64,000 nucleotides of DNA from Enterobacteriaceae endosymbiont of Donacia dentata (GTDB taxonomy: Bacteria > Pseudomonadota > Gammaproteobacteria > Enterobacterales > Enterobacteriaceae). Shown in pieces: positions 22,008 to 31,675 of the stretch. Position 1 is the first letter of the stretch. Each line of letters starts with the position of its first letter. The notes under the pieces were generated by a model. It did no database searches. It had not been told where the DNA came from and worked only from the letters and a program-made list of their open reading frames with translations. The stretch lies in assembly GCF_012570745.1 (NCBI RefSeq), contig NZ_CP046212.1, forward strand, positions 2,118 to 66,117. The letters run 5' to 3'. The translations under genes and the position numbers were made by a program.

Positions 22008-22583
22008 ATGAAAAAAAAATTTTTTTCCAATAATATTAATATTATTTCAGGGCAATTAAAAGGTAAAAAGATAAATGTAATTAATCATAAAATATTAAGA
22101 CCTACAATGAATTTTATTCGTCATAATTTATTTAATTGGATAATGAATGATATATATATGTCAAAATGTCTAGATTGTTATGCAGGTACTGGTATTTTAA
22201 GTTTTGAATCTTTATCTAGAAATGCTCATTCAGCTACTTTATTAGAAAATAATAAAAAAATATTTAAAGAATTAAAAAAAAATATTTTTTTATTAAAAAT
22301 AAAAAATATTTTTTTACTTTATAAAAATACTTTAAATTTTTTATCACAAAAATCAATTATACAATATGATCTCATTTTTATAGATCCTCCTTTTTGTAAA
22401 AATAATATTTTATTACAAAAAACTTGTATATTATTGGAAAAAAATAATTGGTTAAAAAATAATTCTAAAATTTTTATTCAATATAAGTCAAAAAGTAAAA
22501 CATTTACTTTACCAGAAAATTGGATAATATATAGAAAAAAAAAATTTGGTATTGCTAGATATCTTTTATGTAAAAAAATTTAG
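22008..22583 (+). CDS. rsmD: 16S rRNA (guanine-966-N2)-methyltransferase RsmD
   Basis: SAM-dependent methylase for G966 of 16S rRNA. The N-terminal NIISGQLKGKKI and RPTMNFIRHNLFNWI, SAM motif I in DCYAGTGILSFESLSR and catalytic motif IV IFIDPPF (about 124-130) match the family. At 191 residues it is close to E. coli's 198. It is divergent from ftsY as in E. coli and converges on tusA with a 13-base gap. Confidence 0.95.
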   Translation: MKKKFFSNNINIISGQLKGKKINVINHKILRPTMNFIRHNLFNWIMNDIYMSKCLDCYAGTGILSFESLSRNAHSATLLENNKKIFKELKKNIFLLKIKNIFLLYKNTLNFLSQKSIIQYDLIFIDPPFCKNNILLQKTCILLEKNNWLKNNSKIFIQYKSKSKTFTLPENWIIYRKKKFGIARYLLCKKI

Positions 22584-22596
22584 TTATAAATAATAT

Positions 22597-22848
22597 TTAT
22601 GATTTTTTTATTAAGAATAAATATGGTATTTTACATATTTTCTTATGAATTATATTATAATTCATAAAATAACAAAAATGTTTAATATCTAAATTAACTA
22701 ATTTATCATTAGTAATTATTAATAAAGTTTCATTTTTTTTCATATTAAGTGTAATTTTTTTAATAGTTATAATTGTTTGTGGACACTGCAATCCTTGTAT
22801 ATTTAAAACAAAATTTGCTTTTTTATAAAGATTATTTTTTTTAAACAT
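22597..22848 (-). CDS. tusA: sulfur carrier protein TusA
   Basis: First acceptor of sulfur from IscS in the Tus relay for tRNA 2-thiouridine. The family CPxP motif appears as LQCPQT (active Cys at 22, second Pro replaced by Thr), after the beta strand VLNIQG. KNETLLIITND, IKHFCYFMNY and the C-terminal IPYLFLIKK align with E. coli TusA. The length of 83 residues is normal. Convergent with rsmD. TusE is at 7.5 kb; the middle partners TusBCD would be elsewhere. Confidence 0.9.
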   Translation of the reverse strand: MFKKNNLYKKANFVLNIQGLQCPQTIITIKKITLNMKKNETLLIITNDKLVNLDIKHFCYFMNYNIIHKKICKIPYLFLIKKS

Positions 22849-22958
22849 ATTTAATATATTATTAATAATAAATTTATATTAATTATTATATTATAATTAA
22901 TAATTTTTTTACGAATATTATAATTAAATTTATTATTTAGTAATTTAAGGTTTATATT

Positions 22959-23960
22959 ATGAATTTAGAAAAAAAAAAAAAAATAGCTATTGAAGATGCT
23001 ATTATACAAATAGAAAATCAGTTTGGTAAAGGTTCTATTATGCGTTTAGGTGATAATAGAACTATGGATATAGAATCAATATCTACAGGATCAATATCTT
23101 TAGATTTAGCCTTAGGTATTGGTGGATTACCTATCGGTAGAATAGTAGAAATATATGGTCCTGAATCATCTGGAAAAACAACTTTAACATTACAAATTAT
23201 TGCTCAAGCGCAAAAATTAGGAAAAGTATGTGTTTTTATTGATGCAGAACATGCATTAGATCCTATTTATGCTAAAAAATTAAATGTGAACATTAATAAA
23301 TTACTATGTTCTCAACCAGATACAGGAGAACAAGCATTAGAATTATGTGATTCATTAGCAAAATCAGGAGTTGTAGATGTTATTGTTGTAGATTCTGTAG
23401 CTGCATTAACCCCAAAAGCTGAAATAGAAGGAGAAATAGGAGATTCACATATAGGATTAGCTGCAAGAATGATGAGTCAAGCTATGCGTAAACTAGCAAG
23501 TAATTTAAAACAATCAAATACATTATTAATTTTTATAAATCAAATAAGAATGAAAATTGGAGTTTTATTTGGAAATCCTGAAGTAACTACAGGAGGAAAT
23601 GCATTAAAATTTTATGCTTCTGTAAGATTAGATATTAGAAAAATAGGTAATGTTAAACATGGAGATAATATTATAGGTAATGAAACTAGAGTAAAAGTAG
23701 TTAAAAATAAAGTTGCTGTACCTTTTAAACAAGCTGAATTTCAAATTATATATGAACAAGGTATAAATATTTATGGAGAATTATTAGATTTAGGAGTAAA
23801 AAATAAAATTATTGAAAAATGTGGATCGTGGTATAGTTATCAAAATGAAAAAATTGGACAAGGAAAAATAAATGCTATAAATTTTTTAAAAAACAATAAA
23901 ACTAAATCTGATAAAATTGAAAAAAAAATACGAGAAATTTTTTTTAAAAAAATAACATAA
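22959..23960 (+). CDS. recA: recombinase RecA
   Basis: ATPase that forms filaments on single-stranded DNA for homologous recombination and repair. Walker [10 protein letters not shown] lies near residues 66-74; [28 protein letters not shown] and the L2 region [14 protein letters not shown] are intact. The length of 333 residues is slightly short of E. coli's 353, with a basic tail rather than an acidic one. Codons 4-9 contain a run of 15 A (22969-22983). No LexA box was seen upstream. It precedes alaS as in E. coli, with recX missing. Confidence 0.97.
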   Translation: MNLEKKKKIAIEDAIIQIENQFGKGSIMRLGDNRTMDIESISTGSISLDLALGIGGLPIGRIVEIYGPESSGKTTLTLQIIAQAQKLGKVCVFIDAEHALDPIYAKKLNVNINKLLCSQPDTGEQALELCDSLAKSGVVDVIVVDSVAALTPKAEIEGEIGDSHIGLAARMMSQAMRKLASNLKQSNTLLIFINQIRMKIGVLFGNPEVTTGGNALKFYASVRLDIRKIGNVKHGDNIIGNETRVKVVKNKVAVPFKQAEFQIIYEQGINIYGELLDLGVKNKIIEKCGSWYSYQNEKIGQGKINAINFLKNNKTKSDKIEKKIREIFFKKIT

Positions 23961-24029
23961 ATAAAATTTTTTATTTTATAAATTATTTTTATAAAATATT
24001 ATTAAAAATCTTATAAAGATCTTTCATAT

Positions 24030-26627
24030 ATGAAAAATAAAATAAATGTAAGTGAAATGTTTTTAAATTTTTTTCATAAAAAAAAACATAAGATAATAGA
24101 AAGTAGTTCATTAATACCATATGATGATACATCATTATTATTTACAAATGCAGGAATGAATCAATTTAAAAAATATTTTTTAGGATATAAAAAATCTCCT
24201 TATTCTAGAATTACTACTATACAAAAATGTATACGTGTAGGAGGGAAACATAATGATTTAAAAAATGTAGGTTTTACTAACAGACATCATACATTTTTCG
24301 AAATGTTAGGTAATTTTAGTTTTGGAGATTATTTTAAAAAAGAAGCTATTACTTTTGCATGGGAATTATTAACTGATTCTAAATGGTTTAATTTAGAAAA
24401 AGAAAAAATATTTATAACAGTTTATTATAAAGATATAGAAACATACAATATTTGGCATAAAAATATTGGAATATCTAAAAAAAAAATATTTTTAATTAAA
24501 GATAAAAATAATACTGTTTTTAATTCTGATAATTTTTGGCAGATGTCTGAAACTGGTCCTTGTGGACCATCTACAGAAATTTTTTATGATTTAGGTAAAA
24601 ATTTTCAAGGAAATATCTATAATTCTGGAGAACGTTTTCTTGAAATATGGAATATCGTTTTTATTCAATTTAATAAAAATTTAGATGGGAAACTAATTCC
24701 CTTATCTATAAAATCAGTTGATACTGGAATGGGATTAGAACGTATTAGTAGTATATTAGAAGGGGTAAATTCTAATTATAAAATAAATATATTTCAAAAA
24801 ATTATTAAAAATACAGCTAATATACTTAAAATTAAAGATTTAGAAAATAATTCATTAAAAGTTATAGCTGATCATATTAGATCTTCTACTTATTTAATAT
24901 CAGAAAATATTATACCAAATAATGAAAAAAGAGGATATATTTTAAGAAAAATTATAAGAAGAGCTATTAATCATGGTAAAATTTTAGGAGAAAACAAATT
25001 ATTTTTTTATAAATTAGTAAAAATATATATTAATAATATTGATAATATGAAAGAAAAAATATTTTTAAATAAAAAATATAATTTAATTAAAAATATTATA
25101 AAAAAAGAAGAAAAAAATTTTAATGAAATTATTAATAAAGGAGAAAAATTACTATATTTAGAAATTAAAAAATTTAAAAATAAATATTTATCAGGAAAAC
25201 AAATGTTTTATTTATATGATACTTTTGGTTTATCACCTGAATTAATAAAAAATATATGTATAAAAAAAAATATAAATATTAATGAAAAAGAATTTATTCA
25301 ATATATGAATATACAACGTGAAAAATCAAGAAAGGATAATATTTTTATAAAAAAAAATATATATTATCAAAATCAGGATTCAAAATTTAATGGATATGTT
25401 AATTTTTGTTCTTATAGTAAAATATTAAATATTTATCATAATAAAACTTTAATAAATAAAATTAAGAAAGGAGATTCAGGAGAAATAATACTGGATATCA
25501 CTCCTTTTTATGGAGAATCTGGAGGACAAATAGGAGATATAGGATATTTACAAAAAGATAAACAAAATATTTTTCAAGTAAATAAAACAAAAAAATTAGA
25601 AAATTTAATTATTCATAAAGGGAAAATGATATCAGGATCACTTAAAAAAAATGAAAATGTATATTCTAAAATAAATATAAAATATCGTATGATGTTAAGT
25701 AGAAATCATTCTGCAACACATTTATTACATGCGTGTTTACTTCAACTTTTTGGTAATATTATAAAACAAAAAGGATCTTTAATTACTGATAAATATTTAA
25801 GATTTGATTTTTTTTATAATGATAATTTAAAATTAAAAGATATTTTTAATATAGAAAAAATAGTTAATTATTATATATATAAAAATATACCTATAGAAGT
25901 ATATACTGAAAAAACAAAAGAAATAAAAGATAAAAATATAATAAGAACTGTTAATATTAAAAATATTTCAAAAGAATTATGTGGTGGAACACATGTATCT
26001 AAAACTCAAAAAATTGGTTTTTTTATAATTACAAAATTTTTAAATATTGCAAATGGAATAAAACGTATACATGCGATTACTCATGATATTGCATTAGAAT
26101 ATATACAAAAACAAAATGAAAATGTTAAATTTATTGCTAATTTATTTAAAATAAAAGAAAAAAATATAATTGAAAATATTTTATTATATAAAAAAAAATT
26201 TTATACATTACAAAATAATTTAAAAGAATTAGAAAAATATATTTCTTGTCAAGAAGAAAAAAAATTATTAAAAAATAATATTTTAATAAATGATATTAAT
26301 TTAATGATTAGTGGAATATATTATTTAAATCCAAAGATATTTAATTATATAATAAAAAATATTATAAATAAATTTGAAAAAACAATAATAATATTATCTA
26401 CTAAATGGGAAAAAAAAATATTTTTGATTATAAAAATTACTTTAAATATTAGTAATAACATAAATGCTATTGAAATTATAAAAAAATTTTTTGATAAAAA
26501 TATTTGCAAAATAACTGGATGTGCTAATATAGCACAAGCAAGTATTAATCTTAATAAAGATAAATATTATTTTTATTTATCTAAAATAAGAATATTTATT
26601 TTAAATAAAATAAATAAATTACATTAA
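24030..26627 (+). CDS. alaS: alanyl-tRNA synthetase
   Basis: Class II synthetase for tRNA-Ala with its own editing domain. The catalytic core begins with FFHKKKHKIIESSSLIPYDD and keeps TNAGMNQFK and RHHTFFEMLGNFSFGDYF. The editing-site HSATHLLHA (about 559-567) and CGGTHV (about 650-655) retain the Zn ligands. The C-terminal Ala domain is present but A/T-eroded. At 865 residues it is near full length (E. coli 876). recA is upstream and csrA downstream, as in E. coli. Confidence 0.97.
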   Translation: MKNKINVSEMFLNFFHKKKHKIIESSSLIPYDDTSLLFTNAGMNQFKKYFLGYKKSPYSRITTIQKCIRVGGKHNDLKNVGFTNRHHTFFEMLGNFSFGDYFKKEAITFAWELLTDSKWFNLEKEKIFITVYYKDIETYNIWHKNIGISKKKIFLIKDKNNTVFNSDNFWQMSETGPCGPSTEIFYDLGKNFQGNIYNSGERFLEIWNIVFIQFNKNLDGKLIPLSIKSVDTGMGLERISSILEGVNSNYKINIFQKIIKNTANILKIKDLENNSLKVIADHIRSSTYLISENIIPNNEKRGYILRKIIRRAINHGKILGENKLFFYKLVKIYINNIDNMKEKIFLNKKYNLIKNIIKKEEKNFNEIINKGEKLLYLEIKKFKNKYLSGKQMFYLYDTFGLSPELIKNICIKKNININEKEFIQYMNIQREKSRKDNIFIKKNIYYQNQDSKFNGYVNFCSYSKILNIYHNKTLINKIKKGDSGEIILDITPFYGESGGQIGDIGYLQKDKQNIFQVNKTKKLENLIIHKGKMISGSLKKNENVYSKINIKYRMMLSRNHSATHLLHACLLQLFGNIIKQKGSLITDKYLRFDFFYNDNLKLKDIFNIEKIVNYYIYKNIPIEVYTEKTKEIKDKNIIRTVNIKNISKELCGGTHVSKTQKIGFFIITKFLNIANGIKRIHAITHDIALEYIQKQNENVKFIANLFKIKEKNIIENILLYKKKFYTLQNNLKELEKYISCQEEKKLLKNNILINDINLMISGIYYLNPKIFNYIIKNIINKFEKTIIILSTKWEKKIFLIIKITLNISNNINAIEIIKKFFDKNICKITGCANIAQASINLNKDKYYFYLSKIRIFILNKINKLH

Positions 26628-26715
26628 TATTAAACTTATTTTTAATAATTAATTAAAATATATAATTATAAAAAATAATATTTTTTTATATATTACTTCT
26701 TTTAAGGAGAAAAGG

Positions 26716-26916
26716 ATGCTTATTCTAACTCGCCGAGTAGGCGAAACACTTATGATAGGTGATGAAGTTATGGTAACAGTATTAGGAATAAAAGGAAATC
26801 AAGTTCGAATAGGTGTTAATGCTCCTAGAGAAATTTCTGTTCATCGTGAAGAAATATACCAACGTATACAAGCAGAAAAAGCGGAAAAAAATCAAAAAAT
26901 AAGTTCATTAAAATAA
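26716..26916 (+). CDS. csrA: carbon storage regulator CsrA
   Basis: Dimeric RNA-binding protein that blocks or activates translation by binding GGA motifs near ribosome sites. [18 protein letters not shown], then [25 protein letters not shown] are essentially the E. coli sequence. It has 66 residues against 61, with a few extra at the Lys-rich end. Its own leader carries AAGGAGAAAAGGATG, giving two GGA motifs across the ribosome site and start, which suits autoregulation as known in E. coli. It is followed by tRNA-Ser and tRNA-Arg, the E. coli order. Confidence 0.96.
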   Translation: MLILTRRVGETLMIGDEVMVTVLGIKGNQVRIGVNAPREISVHREEIYQRIQAEKAEKNQKISSLK

Positions 26917-26918
26917 AA

Positions 26919-26945
26919 TTTTTAGAATTTTTAAAATTCTAAAAA
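26919..26945 (+). terminator. hairpin after csrA
   Basis: TTTTTAGAATTTT and AAAATTCTAAAAA form a nearly uninterrupted 13-base inverted repeat right after the csrA stop. No U run follows, so it may protect the 3' end or act only weakly as a terminator. A strong tRNA promoter begins nine bases later. Confidence 0.4.
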
Positions 26946-26954
26946 ATAATTAAT

Positions 26955-26983
26955 TTGACATATTTTTTTTAAAAAGATAAAAT
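26955..26983 (+). promoter_or_regulatory. strong sigma70 promoter of tRNA-Ser (GCU)/tRNA-Arg (ACG)
   Basis: Perfect TTGACA (26955-26960), exactly 17 bases, then TAAAAT (26978-26983). The predicted start near 26990 is about ten bases before tRNA-Ser. It is the best match to the sigma70 consensus that I found in the window. Confidence 0.75.
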
Positions 26984-26999
26984 ATTCTTCTTTGTTGTT

Positions 27000-27087
27000 G
27001 GTGAGGTGGCCGAGTGGTTGAAGGCGCGCCCCTGCTAAGGGTGTATACAGTTATTCTGTATCGAGGGTTCGAATCTCTCTCTCACCG
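27000..27087 (+). tRNA. serV: tRNA-Ser (GCU)
   Basis: Class II tRNA: acceptor GGTGAGG with TCTCACC, D-arm GGCCGAGTGGTTGAAGGC, anticodon loop CTGCTAA (anticodon GCT), a long variable arm GTGTATACAGTTATTCTGTATC, T-arm GAGGGTTCGAATCTCTC and discriminator G. CCA is not encoded. Placed after csrA as serV is in E. coli. Confidence 0.97.
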
Positions 27088-27101
27088 AAATTAATAAGAA
27101 A

Positions 27102-27174
27102 GCATCCGTAGCTCAGCGGATAGAGTACTCGGCTACGAACCGAATGGTCGGAGGTTCAAATCCTCCCGGATGCA
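27102..27174 (+). tRNA. argV: tRNA-Arg (ACG)
   Basis: Acceptor GCATCCG/CGGATGC with discriminator A, D-arm AGCTCAGCGGATAGAGT, anticodon loop CTACGAA (anticodon ACG), and T-arm GGAGGTTCAAATCCTCC. It reads CGN codons after A34 is deaminated to inosine by TadA, whose gene is at 38.4 kb. A single copy stands where E. coli has argVYZQ. Confidence 0.97.
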
Positions 27175-27234
27175 ATTTTATTGAAAATAATTTAATAATA
27201 AAAATTTTTAGAAAGATTTTTTATTTTATTATTT

Positions 27235-28062
27235 TTAATATTCTTCACGTAAGATGTCATTAATTTTAATTTTACTTAAAGTTTTTTTATCTACTCTTTT
27301 AACTATTATTGCACAATATAAATTATACTTACCATCTTTAGATGGTATAGTTCCTGGTACTACCACTGAATAACTAGGGATAGATCCATAATGAATTAAT
27401 CCTGTTTCTCTATTATATATTTTAGTACTTTTACCTATATATACTCCCATAGAAATTACTGATCCTTTTTTTATAATTACACCTTCTACTATTTCTGATC
27501 TTGCTCCTATAAAACAATTATTTTCTATAATAGTGGGATTAGATTGTATAGGTTCTAAAACTCCTCCTATACCAACTCCTCCAGAAATATGAACATTATT
27601 TCCTATTTGTGCACAAGAACCTATTGTAGACCAAGTATCAATCATAGTACCTTGACCTATAAAAGATCCTATATTAATAAAAGAAGGCATTAATACTGTA
27701 TTTTTAGAAATAAAAGATCCATATCTTACTATAGTAGGAGGAACAACACGACATTTTAATATTTTAAAATCTTTTTTTTTAAAATTTTTATTAAATTTTA
27801 AAGGAATTTTATCATAAAAATTATTATAAGATCCTTCCAACAAAAAATTTTTATTAATTTTAAAATATAATAATATTGCTTTTTTAATCCATTGATTAGT
27901 TATCCATTTGTCTTGTATTTTTTCAGAAACTCTAATTAAACCTTTATCTAATAATTTAATTACTTTATTAATATTAAAAATTATTTCTTCATTTTTTAAA
28001 AAATTATTTTCTTTTTTATAATCTAAAAAATAATTTTCTATTATTTTTTCTAGATTTTTCAT
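27235..28062 (-). CDS. dapD: tetrahydrodipicolinate N-succinyltransferase DapD
   Basis: Succinylates tetrahydrodipicolinate in the succinylase branch to diaminopimelate and lysine. The C-terminal half is a left-handed beta helix of hexapeptide repeats, seen as [20 protein letters not shown], then [19 protein letters not shown], with [22 protein letters not shown]. At 275 residues it is equal to E. coli (274). dapA and dapB are also in the window; dapC-type, dapE and dapF are not. It closes a long leftward block whose nearest upstream gene is ligA, 106 bases away. Confidence 0.96.
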   Translation of the reverse strand: MKNLEKIIENYFLDYKKENNFLKNEEIIFNINKVIKLLDKGLIRVSEKIQDKWITNQWIKKAILLYFKINKNFLLEGSYNNFYDKIPLKFNKNFKKKDFKILKCRVVPPTIVRYGSFISKNTVLMPSFINIGSFIGQGTMIDTWSTIGSCAQIGNNVHISGGVGIGGVLEPIQSNPTIIENNCFIGARSEIVEGVIIKKGSVISMGVYIGKSTKIYNRETGLIHYGSIPSYSVVVPGTIPSKDGKYNLYCAIIVKRVDKKTLSKIKINDILREEY

Positions 28063-28168
28063 ATAATTTTTATAATTAAAAAAATTTTTTGTTATGTATA
28101 TTTACAGAAACAATATCATTAATTTTAAATTTAAACAAATTATAATATTTTTAAATAAAAATTATTTA

Positions 28169-30250
28169 TTATTTATTTAATAAATAAATTAATTTTTTTT
28201 CGTTTATAATTTTAATATTTAATTTATAAGCTTTTTTTAATTTAGAACTTGCTTTTTGTCCTAAAATTAGGATATTAGTTTTTTTATTAATATTAGAATT
28301 AATATTTGCACCTAATTTTTTTAATTTATTTACAAGATTTATTCTTGTTATAAAAAAAAATTTACCAGTAATAGATATATTTTTGTTTAAAAAATAATTT
28401 TTTTTTATATTTTTTTTAACATAAATAATATTTATTTTTTTTAATAAATTTTGAATAATATTTATATTATCTTTATTTTTAATAAAATTATATATATTTA
28501 ATGATGTTTTAATACCAATTCCTGTAATATTACTTAATTCAATTAAATTAGTATTTAAAAATTTGTTTAATGTACAAAAAAATTGTGATAGACTACGTGA
28601 TGTAACTATTCCTACTTCTGGTATGCCTAAAGAAAAAATAAATTTATCAAAAGATATTTGTTGTTTTCTTTGTAGATTTTCTACTATTTTATTAGTAGAT
28701 TTAATTCCTAAATTATTTACTTTTTTTAAAATAAAATTATTTAAATTCATTAAATCTATAACATTTTTTATTAAATTATTATCTACTAATTTATCTATTA
28801 ATTTATTTCCTATAAAACTAATATTCATAACATCTCTCGAAATAAAATGCTTTAAATATGCTTTTAATTGTGATTTACAAGATAATCCTGTATTACAATA
28901 TAAAATATTATTTTCTTTTTTTTTCAGAATAGAGTTACAACTAGGACAATATTTAGGTATTATAATATCTTTTAAAAGATTAAAAGATTTTTTTTCATTT
29001 ATTACATTTATTATTTTAGGTATAACATCTCCACATCTTTGAACAATTATAGTTTTTCCTATTTTTAAATTTAATTTTTTAATTTCATTAACATTATATA
29101 ATGTTGCAGAACTTATATTAACTCCTGTAATATTAACTGTTTTAAATTTAGCAATTGGTATAATAATACCTGTACGTCCAATTTGAAAAATAATTTTTTG
29201 TAATAATGTTTTTTTTTCTTGTGGAGGAAATTTATATGCTATAGCCCATTTAGGAGCATGATTAGTATTTCCAATAATTTCTTGTATTTTTATATTATTT
29301 ATTTTAATAACAATACCATCAATATTATAAGGTAGTAAATTTCTTTTTCTTTCAAAAACTTTATAAAATTCTTCAATTTCTAAATAAGAAGAACAAATTT
29401 TTTTATATTTAGATACAGGAAATCCATATAATTTTAAATTATCTAATATTTCTTCTTGATTTGAAAATTTTTGTTCATTAATAAAACCTATACCATAACT
29501 AAAAAAACTTAATAAATATATCATTTTATTATTTTTTTTATTTATTTTTAAAATACCTAAAGTTGCACTACGTGTATTACTAAATAATTTATGTTTTGAT
29601 ATAATTTTTTGATTTAATATATCAAAATTTTTTTTAGTTATAAATATTTCTCCTCTAACTTCAAATAATTTCGGAAAATTTTTTTTTTTCAAAAAATTAG
29701 GTATATTATGAATTTGAAATACTTTTTTTGTAATATCTTCTCCTATAATTCCATTACCTCTTGTTGCTCCTTTTACTAAAAAACCATTTTTATATAATAA
29801 ATTAACAGCTATCCCATCATATTTTAACTCACAACAAAAATTTAATTTATTAATAATTTTTTTTAATGGATATAAAAATTTTTTTACTAAATCTTTTATA
29901 TGAAAAACATTATTTAATGACAACATTGGTTTTTTATGACATATTTTTTGAAAAGATATTGATGATAAAGGTACACCAACTAATTGAGTAGGCGAATACT
30001 TATTTTTAAAATAAGGAAATAATTTCTCTAATTTTTTTAATTTTAATACTAAATTATCATATTGATAATCCAGAATATTTGAGTTATTTAATATATAATA
30101 GCTATAATTATAGCTGGTAATTATTTTATGTAATTTAAGTATTTTTTTTTTATAAATAAAAATTTTATGTATTTTATATAAAATGTTTATTAATTTTATA
30201 ATATAAAATTTGAAAATTTTATTTAATTTTTTTTTTCCATATAGTACCAT
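28169..30250 (-). CDS. ligA: NAD-dependent DNA ligase LigA
   Basis: Joins Okazaki fragments using NAD. The adenylation lysine is in CELKYDGIAV (about residue 141). An OB fold, a four-Cys Zn finger (CPSC, then two more Cys, about 438-460), helix-hairpin-helix repeats (NLGIKSTNKIVENL, ITGIGIKTSLNIYNF) and a C-terminal BRCT domain (about 615-693) are all present. It has 693 residues against 671. The first 20 or so have no family match, and the ATG lies inside the end of cysS (32-base overlap); a non-ATG start nearer residue 25 is possible. Confidence 0.95.
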   Translation of the reverse strand: MVLYGKKKLNKIFKFYIIKLINILYKIHKIFIYKKKILKLHKIITSYNYSYYILNNSNILDYQYDNLVLKLKKLEKLFPYFKNKYSPTQLVGVPLSSISFQKICHKKPMLSLNNVFHIKDLVKKFLYPLKKIINKLNFCCELKYDGIAVNLLYKNGFLVKGATRGNGIIGEDITKKVFQIHNIPNFLKKKNFPKLFEVRGEIFITKKNFDILNQKIISKHKLFSNTRSATLGILKINKKNNKMIYLLSFFSYGIGFINEQKFSNQEEILDNLKLYGFPVSKYKKICSSYLEIEEFYKVFERKRNLLPYNIDGIVIKINNIKIQEIIGNTNHAPKWAIAYKFPPQEKKTLLQKIIFQIGRTGIIIPIAKFKTVNITGVNISSATLYNVNEIKKLNLKIGKTIIVQRCGDVIPKIINVINEKKSFNLLKDIIIPKYCPSCNSILKKKENNILYCNTGLSCKSQLKAYLKHFISRDVMNISFIGNKLIDKLVDNNLIKNVIDLMNLNNFILKKVNNLGIKSTNKIVENLQRKQQISFDKFIFSLGIPEVGIVTSRSLSQFFCTLNKFLNTNLIELSNITGIGIKTSLNIYNFIKNKDNINIIQNLLKKINIIYVKKNIKKNYFLNKNISITGKFFFITRINLVNKLKKLGANINSNINKKTNILILGQKASSKLKKAYKLNIKIINEKKLIYLLNK

Positions 30251-31628
30251 TATTTGTATCTTCTAAAAGAATATTCTTATTTTTTAATTTGTTTCGTATA
30301 TAATCTGCTTTTTCCCATAAATGATTATTACGAGCAATATTACGTTGTTTAATTAATTTTTCAATTTCATATTTATTATAATAATCATTTAAATTACCAT
30401 TATTTTCTAAATAATCTTTAGGATTATAAAATAATAATCCTAAAATATTACCTAATTTTTTTAATTTTAATATAAAATAGTTAGCTATTAAATATTTTTT
30501 ATTATTATTAGCAATATTAATTTTATGTGATATCTTAAATAATATACTGTAAGCTCTAGGAGTATTAAAATCGTCATTCATAGCATTATAAAATTGATTT
30601 TCTAATGAAAAAAAATTAGTTTCTATATTTTTATGATTATATATATAACTAATATTATACATAGAAATATACAATTTTTGTACAGCTAATTCTGCTTGTT
30701 TTAATTTATCTTCACTATATATTATTGGACTACGATAATGAGTAATTGTTAAAAAATATCTAATAATTTCTTTATTATATTTTAATAATATATCTTTTAT
30801 TTTAAAAGTATTATTTAAAGATTTAGACATTTTTTTATTTTTAGTAATTATCATCCCTGTATGAATCCAATAATTAACATAAAATGATTTATTAATACAA
30901 GAAGATTGTGCTAATTCATTTTCATGATGTGGAAAAATTAAATCATTTCCTCCACCATGTATATCAAAAAAATTACCTAAATATTTATGGCTTAAAGTAG
31001 AACATTCTATATGCCAACCAGGCCTACCATACCCCCAAGGGGAAATCCATCCTATATCTGATTTACAAGTTAATTTCCATAAAACAAAATCTTTATAGTT
31101 ATTTTTAATAAAAATATTTTTAATTTTTTTATTTAATTTTAATAAATTTATTTTTTGTTTTGATAATATTCCATAATTTAAATATTTTTTAATAGAAAAC
31201 ATAATATCACCATTTTTAGCTATATATGCACTATTATTAATTAATAAAATATTTATTATTTTTATAATATCATTAATATGATCAGTGACTTTAGGTTCAA
31301 AATCTGGAATTAAGATATTTAATTTGTTAAAATCTTGAGAAATTTTATTAATTATTTTTTTTGTAATATCATTAATATTTTGTTTTTTTTTCTTAGCTAT
31401 ATCTATGATTTTATCATCAATATCAGTAATATTTCTTACATATTTTGTTTTATAACCTAAAAATTTTAAATATCTAATAATAATATCGAATATAATAAAT
31501 GTTCTTGCATGACCAATATGACAAATATCATATGGAGTTACACCACATACATACATTTTTACTATTTTTTTATTTATAGGATAGAATTTTTTTTTTTTTT
31601 TACTTAATGTATTAAAAATTTTTAACAT
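30219..31628 (-). CDS. cysS: cysteinyl-tRNA synthetase
   Basis: Class I synthetase for tRNA-Cys. The Zn Cys plus HIGH motif appear as MYVCGVTPYDICHIGHART (about 25-43); GWHIECSTLSHKY and GGGNDLIFPHHENE supply further Zn ligands; KKMSKSLNN lies near residue 266. The length of 469 residues is close to E. coli's 461. A run of 15 A (31587-31601) early in the gene encodes five lysines. Its 3' end overlaps the 5' end of ligA by 32 bases, so the two are likely cotranscribed. Confidence 0.97.
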   Translation of the reverse strand: MLKIFNTLSKKKKKFYPINKKIVKMYVCGVTPYDICHIGHARTFIIFDIIIRYLKFLGYKTKYVRNITDIDDKIIDIAKKKKQNINDITKKIINKISQDFNKLNILIPDFEPKVTDHINDIIKIINILLINNSAYIAKNGDIMFSIKKYLNYGILSKQKINLLKLNKKIKNIFIKNNYKDFVLWKLTCKSDIGWISPWGYGRPGWHIECSTLSHKYLGNFFDIHGGGNDLIFPHHENELAQSSCINKSFYVNYWIHTGMIITKNKKMSKSLNNTFKIKDILLKYNKEIIRYFLTITHYRSPIIYSEDKLKQAELAVQKLYISMYNISYIYNHKNIETNFFSLENQFYNAMNDDFNTPRAYSILFKISHKINIANNNKKYLIANYFILKLKKLGNILGLLFYNPKDYLENNGNLNDYYNKYEIEKLIKQRNIARNNHLWEKADYIRNKLKNKNILLEDTNNGTIWKKKIK

Positions 31629-31675
31629 TTATTTTCTCACAATAATATTATATAAAAAATTTTATTAAATATTTT

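Noticed and set aside
28563-29042. 159-codon frame on the plus strand
   Set aside because: It is antisense to ligA, which has all its domains; the frame has no recognisable motif.
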